Positions 8,324 through 17,324 of a DNA stretch of 64,000 nt are shown piece by piece (positions within the stretch are counted from its first letter, which is position 1; each line of letters starts with the position of its first letter). The stretch lies in assembly GCF_000718785.1 (NCBI RefSeq), contig NZ_JOCA01000018.1, forward strand, positions 1-64,000, in the 5' to 3' direction. The position numbers and the translations under genes were made by a program. The notes beneath the pieces are model-generated. The model did no database searches. It was given only the letters and a program-made list of their open reading frames with translations, and had not been told where the DNA came from. The DNA is from Streptomyces sp. NRRL WC-3626 (GTDB taxonomy: Bacteria > Actinomycetota > Actinomycetes > Streptomycetales > Streptomycetaceae).

Positions 8324-9461
8324 CGGGGACCTCCATCTCGATCGTGGTGCCCTTGCCGGGCGCCGATTCCACGGTCAGCGTGCCGCCGACCCCGCTCGCC
8401 CGGTCCCGCATGGAGACCAGGCCCAGATGGCGGCCCGCGCGGCGCACGATGCGCGGGTCGAAGCCGCCGCCGTCGTCGCTGACCCGCAGGACCGCTCCGC
8501 CGCCGCGCCGGTCCAGGGTGACGTCGACGTGGTCGCCGCCGGAGTGCCGCAGCGCGTTGTGCAGGGCCTCCTGGGCGACGCGGAGCACCGCCTCCTCCTG
8601 GGCGGCGGGCAGGGCGCGTACGCCGTGGCCGGTGAAGGTCACGCGGGCGGTGTGGGCACGGTCGAGGACCTGGATCTGGGTGCGGAGCGTGGCGACGAGG
8701 CCGTCCTCGTCGAGGGCCGCGGGGCGCAGTTCGACGACCGCCGCGCGCAGTTCGTCGGCGGCCTCGGCGGCCAGGGCGGCGACCTGCTGGAGCTCGCCCT
8801 TGGCGCGGGACGGGTCGCGGTCGACGAGGCGGGCGGCCGCCTGGGCGGTGAGCCGCAGGGAGAAGAGTTTCTGGCTGACGGCGTCATGGAGCTCGTGGGC
8901 GAGGCGGGAGCGTTCCTCGGCGATGGTCAGCTCGCGGCTGCGCTCGTAGAGCCGGGCGTTGGTGAGGGCGATCGCCGCGTGCTGGGCGAGGATGCCGAGC
9001 AGTTCCTCGTCGTCCTCGGTGAAGCCGCAGGTGCCCTCGGGCTTGGGGCACCGCTTGTTGGCGAGGAACAGGGCACCGATGACCTCGTCGCCGTCGCGGA
9101 TGGGCAGGCCCAGGAAATCGACCAGATCGGGGTGGGCGCCGGGCCAGCCCCCGAAGCGGGGGTCGCGGCGTACGTCGGCGAGGCGCTGGGGGGTGGCCTC
9201 GTTCAGCATCGCGGCGAGGATGCCGTGCTGGCGCGGGAGGGGGCCGATGGCCTTCCACTCCTCGTCGCTGACGCCGTCGACCACGAACTGGGCGAAGCCG
9301 CCGTGGTCGTCGGGGACGCCGAGGGCGGCGTACTGCGCGTCGAGGAGTTCGCGGGCCGAGGCGACGATCGTCTTGAGGACGTCGCGCACCTCGAGGTGCC
9401 TGCTCATGGCCAGCAACGCGGAACTCACCGCGGCGAGGCCGGACCGGGGGCCGTGACTCAT
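8316..9461 (-). CDS. GAF-domain sensor histidine kinase (NarL partner)
   Basis: A 381-residue cytoplasmic sensor kinase with no membrane segment. An N-terminal GAF domain (about 20-165, with FLGLPIRDGDEVIGALFLAN) is followed by a HisKA_3 dimerisation domain with phosphoacceptor His192 (RLAHELHDAVSQ). The HATPase domain has its N box in AQEALHNALRHSGG and later DDGGGFD. The layout resembles DevS/NreB-type soluble kinases, whose GAF domains can bind haem or other ligands, but I cannot tell the ligand from sequence. It is the first gene of a two-gene operon with the response regulator. Confidence 0.92.
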   Translation of the reverse strand: MSHGPRSGLAAVSSALLAMSRHLEVRDVLKTIVASARELLDAQYAALGVPDDHGGFAQFVVDGVSDEEWKAIGPLPRQHGILAAMLNEATPQRLADVRRDPRFGGWPGAHPDLVDFLGLPIRDGDEVIGALFLANKRCPKPEGTCGFTEDDEELLGILAQHAAIALTNARLYERSRELTIAEERSRLAHELHDAVSQKLFSLRLTAQAAARLVDRDPSRAKGELQQVAALAAEAADELRAAVVELRPAALDEDGLVATLRTQIQVLDRAHTARVTFTGHGVRALPAAQEEAVLRVAQEALHNALRHSGGDHVDVTLDRRGGGAVLRVSDDGGGFDPRIVRRAGRHLGLVSMRDRASGVGGTLTVESAPGKGTTIEMEVPGG

Positions 9462-9516
9462 GTCCTCACGGTACCGGCGGGCACTGACGGCGGGATCGGA
9501 CGTGCGGCGGGCCGGT

Positions 9517-9590
9517 GGACCTAGGCCGGAGGTCCCGGGGTCCCGGACGGCGGCGTAGGGCCGGGGGCCCGGGGACGGTGACGTAGGCCC
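9517..9590. promoter_or_regulatory. Candidate operator region between the kinase and SDR genes
   Basis: The 237-bp divergent gap holds a palindrome GGACCT-N7-AGGTCC at 9517-9535 and three similar repeats containing TAGG(C/G)CC at about 9522, 9556 and 9583. The GGACC/GGTCC character recalls DevR/DosR-type sites, the regulator class of the adjacent pair. This is inference only. Confidence 0.35.
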
Positions 9591-9698
9591 AACGGACCCC
9601 GGCTGCTGCGTCCCCGGCCCGAGGCGACGGCGGCGGGCCCGTCCCTACGTTGAGGGCACGCCGATCAAGCGGCGTCGAAGGACGAGGGGACGGTAGCC

Positions 9699-10397
9699 AT
9701 GCCGGTTGCGATCATCACGGGGGCTTCGAAGGGGCTCGGGGAGGCGCTCGCCCTGGCGCTGGCGGAGCGCGGCTGGGATCTGGTGCTGGACGCGCGGGAC
9801 CCGGTGCCGCTCGCGGAGGCTGCCGGGCCGCTGTCGGCGCACGGCACGCGGGTGACGGCGCTGCCCGGGGACGTGACGGACGCCGCGCACCGCGCGGAGC
9901 TGGTGGCGGCGGCGTGGCGGCTGGGCGGGGTGGATCTGCTGGTGCACAACGCGAGCGCGCTGGGCGCCGAGCCGCTGGTCCCGCTGGAGGAGCTGCCGCT
10001 GGACGGGCTGCGGCGGGCGCTGGAGGTGAATCTGGTGGCGGCGCTGGGCCTGGTCCAGGAGGCGCTGCCGCTGCTCAGGGCGGCGCCCGCCGGGGCGGTG
10101 CTGGCGGTCAGCTCGGACGCCGCCGCCGAGGCGTATCCGACGTGGGGCGGGTACGGGGCGTCCAAGGCGGCCCTGGACCAGCTGGCGGCGGTGCTGGCGG
10201 AGGAGGAGCCGGGGCTGCGGGTGTGGTCGGTCGACCCCGGGGACATGGCGACGGACCTGTACGTGGCGGCCGTACCGGACGACGACGGTCCACGGCCGGC
10301 ACCGGCGAGTGTGGTGCCCGCGTTCCTGCGGCTGCTGGACGAGCGGCCGGCGAGCGGCCGCTACGCGGCGCCGGCGCTGCTGGAGGAGCGGCGATGA
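9699..10397 (+). CDS. SDR-family oxidoreductase
   Basis: A 232-residue classical short-chain dehydrogenase. The nucleotide motif is TGASKGLGEAL near the N-terminus, the NAG-equivalent is HNASALGAE, the catalytic Ser is in AVSSDAA and the YxxxK pair is in YGASKAALDQ. Substrate unknown. GACGAGGGGACGG precedes the ATG at 9699. Its TGA overlaps the ATG of the QueA-like gene (ATGA), so the two are translationally coupled, which suggests a shared but undefined pathway. Confidence 0.9.
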   Translation: MPVAIITGASKGLGEALALALAERGWDLVLDARDPVPLAEAAGPLSAHGTRVTALPGDVTDAAHRAELVAAAWRLGGVDLLVHNASALGAEPLVPLEELPLDGLRRALEVNLVAALGLVQEALPLLRAAPAGAVLAVSSDAAAEAYPTWGGYGASKAALDQLAAVLAEEEPGLRVWSVDPGDMATDLYVAAVPDDDGPRPAPASVVPAFLRLLDERPASGRYAAPALLEERR

Positions 10398-11437
10398 CCG
10401 TGATCGTCGAGGTGCCGGAGGAGCTGTCCGCGCGGGTGCCGGTGGAGCAGCGGGGCCCCGGGCTGGAGCGGGACGCGGTGCGGCTGCTGGTGTCACGGGG
10501 TACGGAGGTGTCGCATCACGCCTTCGTGGAGCTGCCGGGGCTGCTGCGGGCCGGGGACCTGCTGGTGGTGAACACGTCGCCGACGCTGGCGGCGGCGGTC
10601 GGGGGGTGGGTGGGGCACACGCGTGTGGTGGTGCACTTCTCCACGCGCGGTGACGACGGCCGCTGGGCGGTGGAGCTGCGGGATCCGGACGGCCGCGGCA
10701 CCACGCGTGCGCGCGCGGGTGTACGCGCGTCTACGGAGGTGCGGCTGGTCGGGAGTGCGCGGCTGGTGCTGGAGGAGCCGCTGAGCGCGCGGGGCGAGCG
10801 GCTGTGGTGGGCGCGTGTCCCGGGGGATGTGCTCGGGGTGCTGCGGGAGCACGGGCGGGCCATCCGGTACGCGTACACGGAGCGGGACCAGCCGTTGTCG
10901 GCGTACCAGACGGTGTTCGCGCTGCCGTCGCCGGACGGTGCGGGGAGTGCGGAGATGCCGAGCGCGGGGCGTCCGTTCACCGCGCGGATGGTGGCGGAGC
11001 TGGTGAGCCGGGGGGTGCAGTTCGCCCCGGTCACGCTGCATACGGGGGTGGCGTCGGCGGAGGCGCACGAGCCGCCGTATCCGGAGCGGTTCGTGGTGCC
11101 GGAGGCGTCGGCGCGGCTGATCGGGGCGGTGCGGGCCGGGGGCGGCCGGGTGATCGCGGTGGGGACGACGGCCGTACGGGCGGTGGAGTCGGCGGCCGGT
11201 GCGGACGGTGTGGTGCGGTCCCGCGCGGGGTGGACGGATCTGGTGGTGACCCCTGAGCGCGGGGTGCGGGTGGTGGACGGGCTGCTGACCGGGCTGCACG
11301 AGCCGGAGGCCTCGCATCTGCTGATGCTGGAGGCGGTGGCCGGGCGGGCGGCCATCGGCCGGGGGTACGAGGAGGCGCTGCGCGGGCGCTATCTGTGGCA
11401 CGAGTTCGGGGATGTGCACCTGGTGCTGGCGGAGTGA
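10394..11437 (+). CDS. queA: S-adenosylmethionine:tRNA ribosyltransferase-isomerase-like protein
   Basis: A 347-residue QueA-family protein. QueA transfers the ribosyl moiety of SAM to preQ1 in tRNA to give epoxyqueuosine. Recognisable blocks are LVVNTSPTLAAA (family LVxNxTRVIPA-like), FTARMVAELVSRGVQFAPVT, LHTGVASAEAHEPPYPERF, the IAVGTTAVRAVES box and the C-terminal LRGRYLWHEFGDVHLV. The family's LHVGxGTF is only loosely kept as LHTGVAS and several catalytic-core residues look relaxed, so it may be a divergent paralogue rather than a true queuosine enzyme. The ATG at 10394 overlaps the SDR stop. Confidence 0.8.
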   Translation: MTVIVEVPEELSARVPVEQRGPGLERDAVRLLVSRGTEVSHHAFVELPGLLRAGDLLVVNTSPTLAAAVGGWVGHTRVVVHFSTRGDDGRWAVELRDPDGRGTTRARAGVRASTEVRLVGSARLVLEEPLSARGERLWWARVPGDVLGVLREHGRAIRYAYTERDQPLSAYQTVFALPSPDGAGSAEMPSAGRPFTARMVAELVSRGVQFAPVTLHTGVASAEAHEPPYPERFVVPEASARLIGAVRAGGGRVIAVGTTAVRAVESAAGADGVVRSRAGWTDLVVTPERGVRVVDGLLTGLHEPEASHLLMLEAVAGRAAIGRGYEEALRGRYLWHEFGDVHLVLAE

Positions 11438-11675
11438 TCGAAGACCCTCACACAGAGCATTGCTTCAGCAACCAGCAGTGAGAGCGGGGGGTGGGCCGTG
11501 TGAGGCCGGGCATAGGGCGCACATCACGTACGAAGAGGCATAGGAGAGACATACCGACCATGTGAGCGGGGCGGATAGTCCACTCTGCCCCGATTCCACC
11601 CTCCCTGATCCACTACCCGGCTTCGTACGTCACACCTTTGCCCCGCCATTTTGCGGCCGCTAAGAATGGCTGCGT

Positions 11676-11745
11676 CGCTCGGCGCCGTGGGTATCCCCCG
11701 CGGCGTTTGTGCCGGAAGCACCCTGTCCCCACCGGACGTCGAGCG
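11676..11745 (+). promoter_or_regulatory. Structured 5' leader candidate upstream of the transglycosylase gene
   Basis: The 340-bp gap 11438-11777 ends in a compact foldable region. CGCTCG (11676-11681) pairs with CGAGCG (11740-11745) to close two internal hairpins: CGCCG-TGGG...CCC...CGGCG (11683-11705) and GTGC-CGGAA-GCAC (about 11709-11721). This gives a three-way-junction outline ending 32 nt before the ATG. Cell-wall hydrolase genes in Streptomyces are known targets of the c-di-AMP (ydaO) riboswitch, but I do not see that consensus clearly. A separate 7-bp inverted repeat (CTCACAC 11447-11453, GTGTGAG 11498-11504) lies after the queA stop. Confidence 0.4.
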
Positions 11746-11777
11746 GCCTCCGCGCTATTCGAAGAGGTCCGATCCGC

Positions 11778-12533
11778 ATGTCCAAGCACATCCTGACCCG
11801 TGGCCACAGTCGTGCCCTGACCCGTCACCACAGGATCGCCGCCGCCGGCGTCGCGGCGCTCGGTGCGGCCGCCATCGGTTTCTCGGCCATCCCGAGCAAC
11901 GCCTCCACGACCACCACGACCGAGGCCGCCGCTCCGACCGCGAAGGTCGCGTACAGCACGGAGCAGATCAAGGACGTCCGCGGGACCGTCACCGACCAGC
12001 TGGCCGGCGCGAACGTGAAGGCCGAGCAGATCGCGGCGAAGAAGCAGGCCGCCGCCGAGGCCACCGCCAAGAAGCAGGCAGCCGTGAAGGCCGCCGCCGC
12101 CAAGAAGAAGGCCGCCGCGAAGGCCAAGGCCGAGAAGTCCCGACAGGCCAAGGAGTCCGCCAGCCGTGCCGCCCAGCGCGCCGAGGTGAAGAAGGCGGCT
12201 CCCAAGAGCTACCCGAACACCCTGGACGGCTGGATCCGTGAGTCCCTGTCCATCATGAAGAAGCACGGCATCCCGGGCTCCTACGAGGGCATCCACCGCA
12301 ACGTCATGCGGGAGTCCTCCGGCAACCCGCGGGCGATCAACCTCTGGGACATCAACGCCCAGAACGGCATCCCGTCCAAGGGTCTGCTGCAGGTGATCCC
12401 GCCCACCTTCGAGGCGTACCACGTGCCGGGCACCCCGAAGAACATCTACGACCCGGTCTCCAACATCACCGCCGCCTGCAACTACGCGGCGGACAAGTAC
12501 GGCACCATGGACAACGTCGACAGCGCGTACTGA
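11778..12533 (+). CDS. Secreted lytic transglycosylase (SLT domain)
   Basis: A 251-residue exported peptidoglycan hydrolase. An Arg/His-rich n-region precedes a hydrophobic segment (AAAGVAALGAAAIGFSAI) and a likely SNA cleavage region near 42. Residues about 75-150 are an Ala/Lys/Glu-rich helical stalk with AAKKQAA-type repeats. The C-terminal roughly 90 residues are a lysozyme-like SLT domain with catalytic Glu179 in VMRESSGNPRAIN, the SKGLLQVIPPTFEAY block and the ITAACNYAADKYG end. The ATG at 11778 follows GAAGAGG. It probably remodels the wall during growth or development. Confidence 0.9.
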   Translation: MSKHILTRGHSRALTRHHRIAAAGVAALGAAAIGFSAIPSNASTTTTTEAAAPTAKVAYSTEQIKDVRGTVTDQLAGANVKAEQIAAKKQAAAEATAKKQAAVKAAAAKKKAAAKAKAEKSRQAKESASRAAQRAEVKKAAPKSYPNTLDGWIRESLSIMKKHGIPGSYEGIHRNVMRESSGNPRAINLWDINAQNGIPSKGLLQVIPPTFEAYHVPGTPKNIYDPVSNITAACNYAADKYGTMDNVDSAY

Positions 12534-12569
12534 GGTCGGCGCGGACCTCTTCTCGCACTCACAGACGCC

Positions 12570-12605
12570 GAAGGGCGGCACCCTCCTGACAGGGTGCCGC
12601 CCTTC
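12570..12605. terminator. Bidirectional terminator
   Basis: Perfect 15-bp stem (GAAGGGCGGCACCCT 12570-12584 with AGGGTGCCGCCCTTC 12591-12605) and 6-nt loop, exactly between the convergent transglycosylase and FHA-ABC genes. Confidence 0.88.
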
Positions 12606-12623
12606 GGGGTGGTACGGCGCTCG

Positions 12624-15152
12624 TTACTTGCGCATGACCTCGGGCTCGTGCCGGCGCAGGAAGCGGGCCACGAAGAAGCCGCAGATCACGCCGAGCAGGA
12701 TGATCGCTCCCATGTCCATGGCCCACGCCCCGACCGTGTGCTCCCAGAGCGGGTCGGTGTCGCCGGCCGTCTCCGGCGGGCTGATCCTGTTGAAGTCGAG
12801 CGTGGCGCCCGACGCGGCGACCGCCCAGCGCGACGGCATCAGGAACGAGAACTGGTTGACGCCGATCGAGCCGTGCAGCGTGAACAGACAGCCGGTGAAG
12901 ACGACCTGGATGATCGCGAACATCACCAGCAGCGGCATGGTCTTCTCCGCCGTCTTCACCAGCGAGGAGATGATCAGGCCGAACATCATCGAGGTGAAGC
13001 CCAGCGCCATGATCGGCACGGAGAGCTCCAGCAGTGTGAAGCCGCCGAAGACCAGGCCCTCCTCCGGGATCTCCCGGCTGGAGAAGCCGATCACGCCGAC
13101 CAGGAGCCCCTGCAGCACGGTGATCATGCCGAGCACGAACACCTTGGACATCAGGTACGCCGAGCGGGACAGGCCGGTGGCGCGCTCCCGCTCGTAGATG
13201 ACCCGTTCCTTGATCAGCTCACGTACGGAGTTCGCGGCGCCCGCGAAGCACGCGCCGACCGCGAGGATCAGCAGGACGGTGGTCGCGGTGCCGTTCGGGA
13301 TGATCCGGCCGGTCTGCGGGTTGGGCGGGTTGGGCAGCAGGCCCTTGTCCGCGTCGATCAGCAGGCTGACCGCGCCGAGGACGGCGGGCAGGATCACCAT
13401 CAGGGCGAGGAAGCCCTTGTCGGAGACGATCACCGAGACATAGCGGCGCACCAGGGTCACGAACTGTGACATCCAGCCCTGCGGCTTCGGCGGTTTCATC
13501 GCCTGCATCGCCGGGACCTGTACGGACTGCGGTGCGACGGCGTCGATGTCCGCGGCGTACATCTGGTAGTGCTGCGAGCCCTTCCAGCGGCCCGCCCAGT
13601 CGTAGTCGCGGTAGTTCTCGAAGGCGGAGAAGACGTCGGCCCAGGTGTCGTAGCCGAAGAAGTTCAGCGCCTCCTCGGGCGGGCCGAAGTAGGCGACGGA
13701 GCCGCCCGGCGCCATCACCAGCAGCTTGTCGCAGATCGCCAGCTCGGCCACCGAGTGGGTGACGACGAGGACGGTGCGGCCGTCGTCGGCGAGGCCGCGC
13801 AGCAGCTGCATGACGTCGCGGTCCATACCCGGGTCGAGACCGGAGGTCGGCTCGTCCAGGAAGATCAGCGACGGCTTGGTGAGCAGCTCCAGGGCGACGG
13901 AGACACGCTTGCGCTGGCCGCCGGACAGGGACGTGACCTTCTTGTCCTTGTGGATGTCCAGCTTGAGCTCGCGCAGCACCTCGTCGATGCGGGCGTCGCG
14001 CTCGGCGGCCGTGGTGTCGGAGGGGAAGCGGAGCTTGGCCGCGTACTTGAGGGCCTTCTTGACGGTCAGCTCCTTGTGCAGGATGTCGTCCTGCGGGACC
14101 AGACCGATGCGCTGACGCAGCTCGGCGAACTGCTTGTACAGGTTCCGGTTGTCGTAGAGGACCTCGCCCTGGTTGGCGGGGCGGTAGCCGGTGAGCGCCT
14201 TGAGCAGGGTCGACTTGCCGGAGCCGGACGGTCCGATGACCGCGATCAGCGACTTCTCGGGGACGCCGAAGGAGACGTCCTTGAGGATCTGCTTGCCGCC
14301 GTCGACGGTGACGGTCAGATGGCGGGCGGAGAAGGACACCTCACCGGTGTCGACGAACTCCTCGAGCCGGTCGCCGACGATCCGGAACGTCGAGTGACCG
14401 ACGCCCACGATGTCGGTGGGGCCGAGCAGTTGGGTGCCGCCCTTGGCGATCGGCAGACCGTTGACGTACGTGCCGTTGTGCGAGCCGAGGTCGCGGATCT
14501 CCATGCGGCCGTCGGGCGTGGAGTGGAACTCGGCGTGGTTGCGGGAGACCTGGAGGTCGGAGACGACCAGGTCGTTCTCCAGCGCACGGCCGATGCGCAT
14601 CACGCGGCCGAGGGAGAACTGGTGGAACGTGGTGGGGCTGCGGTCGCCGTAGACCGGCGGCGCCCCCGCGGCACCGCCGGGACCCTGCTGCTGCGGGAAG
14701 TGCGGCGCGGGCTGCTGCGCGGCCGGCTGCTGCGGCTGCTGCCAGCCGGGCTGCTGCTGTTGCGGCGCCTGCTGCTGTGAGGCCCAGCCGGCGTTCGCGC
14801 CCTGCGCCGCGTACGGCTGCTGCGGCTGGGCCTGCGGCGCGGCGGCGGCGACGCCGGACAGGGTCACGCGCGGCCCGTCGGTCGCGTTGCCCAGGTTCAG
14901 CGCCGTGTCGGAGCCGAACTCCAGGTGGTGGATCCGCTGTCCCTGCGCGAACGTGCCGTTCGTGCTGCCGTGGTCCTCGATGACCCAACTGCGGCCGTTG
15001 AAACTGATCGTGGCGTGACGCCAGGAGACCCTGGCGTCGTCCAGCACGACGTCCCCCTGCGGATCACGTCCGAGGGTGTAGGCCCTGGACGGATCGAGCG
15101 TCCAGGTCCGTCCGTTTGATTCCAGTACGAGTTCCGGCACTCCATGCCCCAC
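12624..15152 (-). CDS. FHA-FHA-ABC transporter (ATPase and ABC-2 permease fused)
   Basis: An 842-residue polypeptide. FHA domain 1 spans about 15-95 (YTLGRDPQGDVVLDDARVSW, then STNGTF). A Gln/Pro-rich linker follows (about 110-175), then FHA domain 2 (about 190-275; GRALENDLVVSDLQVSRNH, then GSHNGTYVNG). The ABC ATPase occupies about 285-510 (Walker A GPSGSGKST, signature LSGGQRKRVS, Walker B LIFLDEPTSGLD). An ABC-2 type permease with about six membrane helices forms the rest. FHA domains bind phosphothreonine, so transport is probably gated by a Ser/Thr kinase. The start is the GTG at 15152; an in-frame GTG 12 nt later is possible. Substrate unknown. Confidence 0.92.
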   Translation of the reverse strand: MGHGVPELVLESNGRTWTLDPSRAYTLGRDPQGDVVLDDARVSWRHATISFNGRSWVIEDHGSTNGTFAQGQRIHHLEFGSDTALNLGNATDGPRVTLSGVAAAAPQAQPQQPYAAQGANAGWASQQQAPQQQQPGWQQPQQPAAQQPAPHFPQQQGPGGAAGAPPVYGDRSPTTFHQFSLGRVMRIGRALENDLVVSDLQVSRNHAEFHSTPDGRMEIRDLGSHNGTYVNGLPIAKGGTQLLGPTDIVGVGHSTFRIVGDRLEEFVDTGEVSFSARHLTVTVDGGKQILKDVSFGVPEKSLIAVIGPSGSGKSTLLKALTGYRPANQGEVLYDNRNLYKQFAELRQRIGLVPQDDILHKELTVKKALKYAAKLRFPSDTTAAERDARIDEVLRELKLDIHKDKKVTSLSGGQRKRVSVALELLTKPSLIFLDEPTSGLDPGMDRDVMQLLRGLADDGRTVLVVTHSVAELAICDKLLVMAPGGSVAYFGPPEEALNFFGYDTWADVFSAFENYRDYDWAGRWKGSQHYQMYAADIDAVAPQSVQVPAMQAMKPPKPQGWMSQFVTLVRRYVSVIVSDKGFLALMVILPAVLGAVSLLIDADKGLLPNPPNPQTGRIIPNGTATTVLLILAVGACFAGAANSVRELIKERVIYERERATGLSRSAYLMSKVFVLGMITVLQGLLVGVIGFSSREIPEEGLVFGGFTLLELSVPIMALGFTSMMFGLIISSLVKTAEKTMPLLVMFAIIQVVFTGCLFTLHGSIGVNQFSFLMPSRWAVAASGATLDFNRISPPETAGDTDPLWEHTVGAWAMDMGAIILLGVICGFFVARFLRRHEPEVMRK

Positions 15153-15382
15153 TGAGTTGTCCCCCGAATTTCCCCCATCGCAGGGAGTCTAGGGATGTCG
15201 AACATCGGGGGGAACTATTCCAGGCCCGGCCCCGTGACCGAAAGTCGGGCCTTGTCACGAGCGCGCACCAAGGTGTTCACCGTCCTTTCGCGGACGGGGT
15301 TGAAATCGGCCCGGAGAGTGGTAAACCACGCGAGGGGGACACGCGCGGCCGTCACACCGCGTCGCGGATCGGGGGCTTCGTC

Positions 15383-17230
15383 ATGAGTGCTGCCACGGGC
15401 GTTGGACCGACGGGACGCGGTGCGCGCGTGCCCTGGGTCGATGTGGTGATGTCGGCGGTCGCGGCGGTGAGCTGGGCGCTGATCGGGATGGCGGGCACGG
15501 CGGCGCTCGGGCTGCGGCTGCTGGACGCGGACGCGGCCGGTTCGCTGGGGCCGATGACCGCGGCGGTGGTGGCTCTGGGGGCGGGCGGTTCGGTCACTCC
15601 GTCCGGCGACATGTCCGCGTTCGGGCTGTCGGGCGCCGAAGCCGGTACGTCGATGGCGGTCACGCCGTTGGGCGTGAGCCTGGTGGGTGCGCTACTGCTG
15701 TCGTACTTCTTCCTGCGGTCCCTGCGGGCGGCGGGAGTGGTGGTCTCCGGCGCCGAACTCCTCGCCCGCGCGGGCGCGGTGGCCGCGCTGTTCGTGGCGA
15801 TGGCGGGCGGGCTGGTGTGGGCGGGGCACGACGTCGTCACCATCGACGGGAGCGCGCTCGGGCTGGGCGGGGGTCTCGAGATCCCGGGGCTGGGGGATGT
15901 CGGGGGACTGCTGCCGGACCGGGTGGGTGATCTCGTCGACGCGGAGGCGGCGGTGGGGTTCACCGTCGACACCGTGCCGACGCTCCTCGGTGGTCTCGGC
16001 TGGGCGGCGGGGGTGCTGCTCGTCGCGCTGCTCGCGTCCCGCCGCACTCCCCTGCCGCGCGGCTGGGGCGCCGTGCACCGTGTCGTACGGCCGGTGGTGT
16101 CCGCGCTGGTCACGGTGGCGCTGGTGGCGGTGGCGGCGGGGGGCGCCGCGGCTGCTTACGCGGCGATCGGTGACGAGCATCCCCGGCGGATCGCGGGGGC
16201 CGCGCTGCTGGGGGCGCCGAACGGGGTGTGGACCGGGGTGCCGCTCGGTCTGTTCGTGCCGTGGGACGGGCGGGCGAGCGGGGCGCTGCTCGAGGTGCTG
16301 CCCCATCCCGTGGACGAGCTGCTGCGGGCGGGCTCGGACCGGCCCGTCACGCTGGGACGGCTGGCGGAGTACGACAGCCGGGTGTGGCTGCTGGCGGTGG
16401 CCGCCGCGCTGATGATGCTGCTGGCGGGGGTGCTGACGGCGGTACGGACGCCGGTGACGGCGGCCGCGGAGGCGGGCCCGGTCGCCTTCGCCGGGCGGTG
16501 CGCGCTGGGGCTGGGGGTCGCTACGGCACTGGCCCTTCCCCTGCTGGCCTGGCTGACGGAGGTGTCCGCGAACGCCTCCCTGTCCGTGCTGGGCTTCGAC
16601 GCGTTCGACGCCGGCCTCGAGCTGCACGGCCGGCTCGGCATGGCGCTGCTGCTGGGCGCGGTGTGGGGGGCGGGGGCGGGAGCGGCGGGGGCGCTGCTGG
16701 CCTGGGCGAGCGGCGCCGCGGGGGCGCGGGCGGCGCGGCTGGCACGGGGTGACATGGAGGCGGAGGGTGCGTGGCGCGCGGCGGGGCGCGTCGAGGGCCC
16801 GCCCTGGACGGGGCCCGCCGGTCCGTATGAGCCGGGGCTGCCTCACCGGCCGCCGAATCCGGAGACGAATCCGTATCTGCGGCTGGGGCGGGGCCCCCGG
16901 GGGGTTGAGGAGCCGGCGTGGAGGCCGGAGGGACGGCGGGGAGCTCCGGCGCGGTCGCCGGGTGGTGCACAGGGGCTGCCGGGGCCGCGAGGAGCGGGCG
17001 GCGCGCGGGGACCGCAGGGGGCCCACGGACCCGAGGACGCCGTGCCGGCGCCAGGGACGCGCGAGCCGGGGTCGCCGGAGGCCGGCGGTGCGGCGGACGG
17101 GCGCGGGGACGTCTATGGGGCGCCGACTGTGATCGGGCCCATCGAACCGCGTCGGGGTCGGGGGTGGCCGGAAAAGCCGCCGCCTCCGGCGGATCCTCCG
17201 CCGGTGCCCCGGAAACCGGACCGTTCTTAA
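15383..17230 (+). CDS. Large multi-pass membrane protein (streptophobe family)
   Basis: A 615-residue membrane protein of the kind annotated as streptophobe family in Streptomyces. Roughly the first 450 residues carry about ten hydrophobic helices (for example DVVMSAVAAVSWALIGMAG, LVGALLLSYFFLRSL, AGVLLVALLASRR). The last roughly 150 residues form a Pro/Gly/Arg-rich cytoplasmic tail. No enzymatic motif is visible and the role is unknown. The ATG at 15383 is the first start in a 230-bp divergent gap shared with the FHA-ABC gene. The upstream frame is open but lacks protein-like composition. Confidence 0.8.
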   Translation: MSAATGVGPTGRGARVPWVDVVMSAVAAVSWALIGMAGTAALGLRLLDADAAGSLGPMTAAVVALGAGGSVTPSGDMSAFGLSGAEAGTSMAVTPLGVSLVGALLLSYFFLRSLRAAGVVVSGAELLARAGAVAALFVAMAGGLVWAGHDVVTIDGSALGLGGGLEIPGLGDVGGLLPDRVGDLVDAEAAVGFTVDTVPTLLGGLGWAAGVLLVALLASRRTPLPRGWGAVHRVVRPVVSALVTVALVAVAAGGAAAAYAAIGDEHPRRIAGAALLGAPNGVWTGVPLGLFVPWDGRASGALLEVLPHPVDELLRAGSDRPVTLGRLAEYDSRVWLLAVAAALMMLLAGVLTAVRTPVTAAAEAGPVAFAGRCALGLGVATALALPLLAWLTEVSANASLSVLGFDAFDAGLELHGRLGMALLLGAVWGAGAGAAGALLAWASGAAGARAARLARGDMEAEGAWRAAGRVEGPPWTGPAGPYEPGLPHRPPNPETNPYLRLGRGPRGVEEPAWRPEGRRGAPARSPGGAQGLPGPRGAGGARGPQGAHGPEDAVPAPGTREPGSPEAGGAADGRGDVYGAPTVIGPIEPRRGRGWPEKPPPPADPPPVPRKPDRS

Positions 17231-17324
17231 GGCGGGGGACATCCCCGGGACGGGCAGTGTTCGCTGTCCGGAAGGCGGACCTCGCAGGCGCGGGGCACTG
17301 GGTGCCGGATACGGTGGGAACACC

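Noticed and set aside
11447..11504. Terminator after queA
   Set aside because: Only 7 bp of pairing with a 44-nt loop; too weak to call a terminator.
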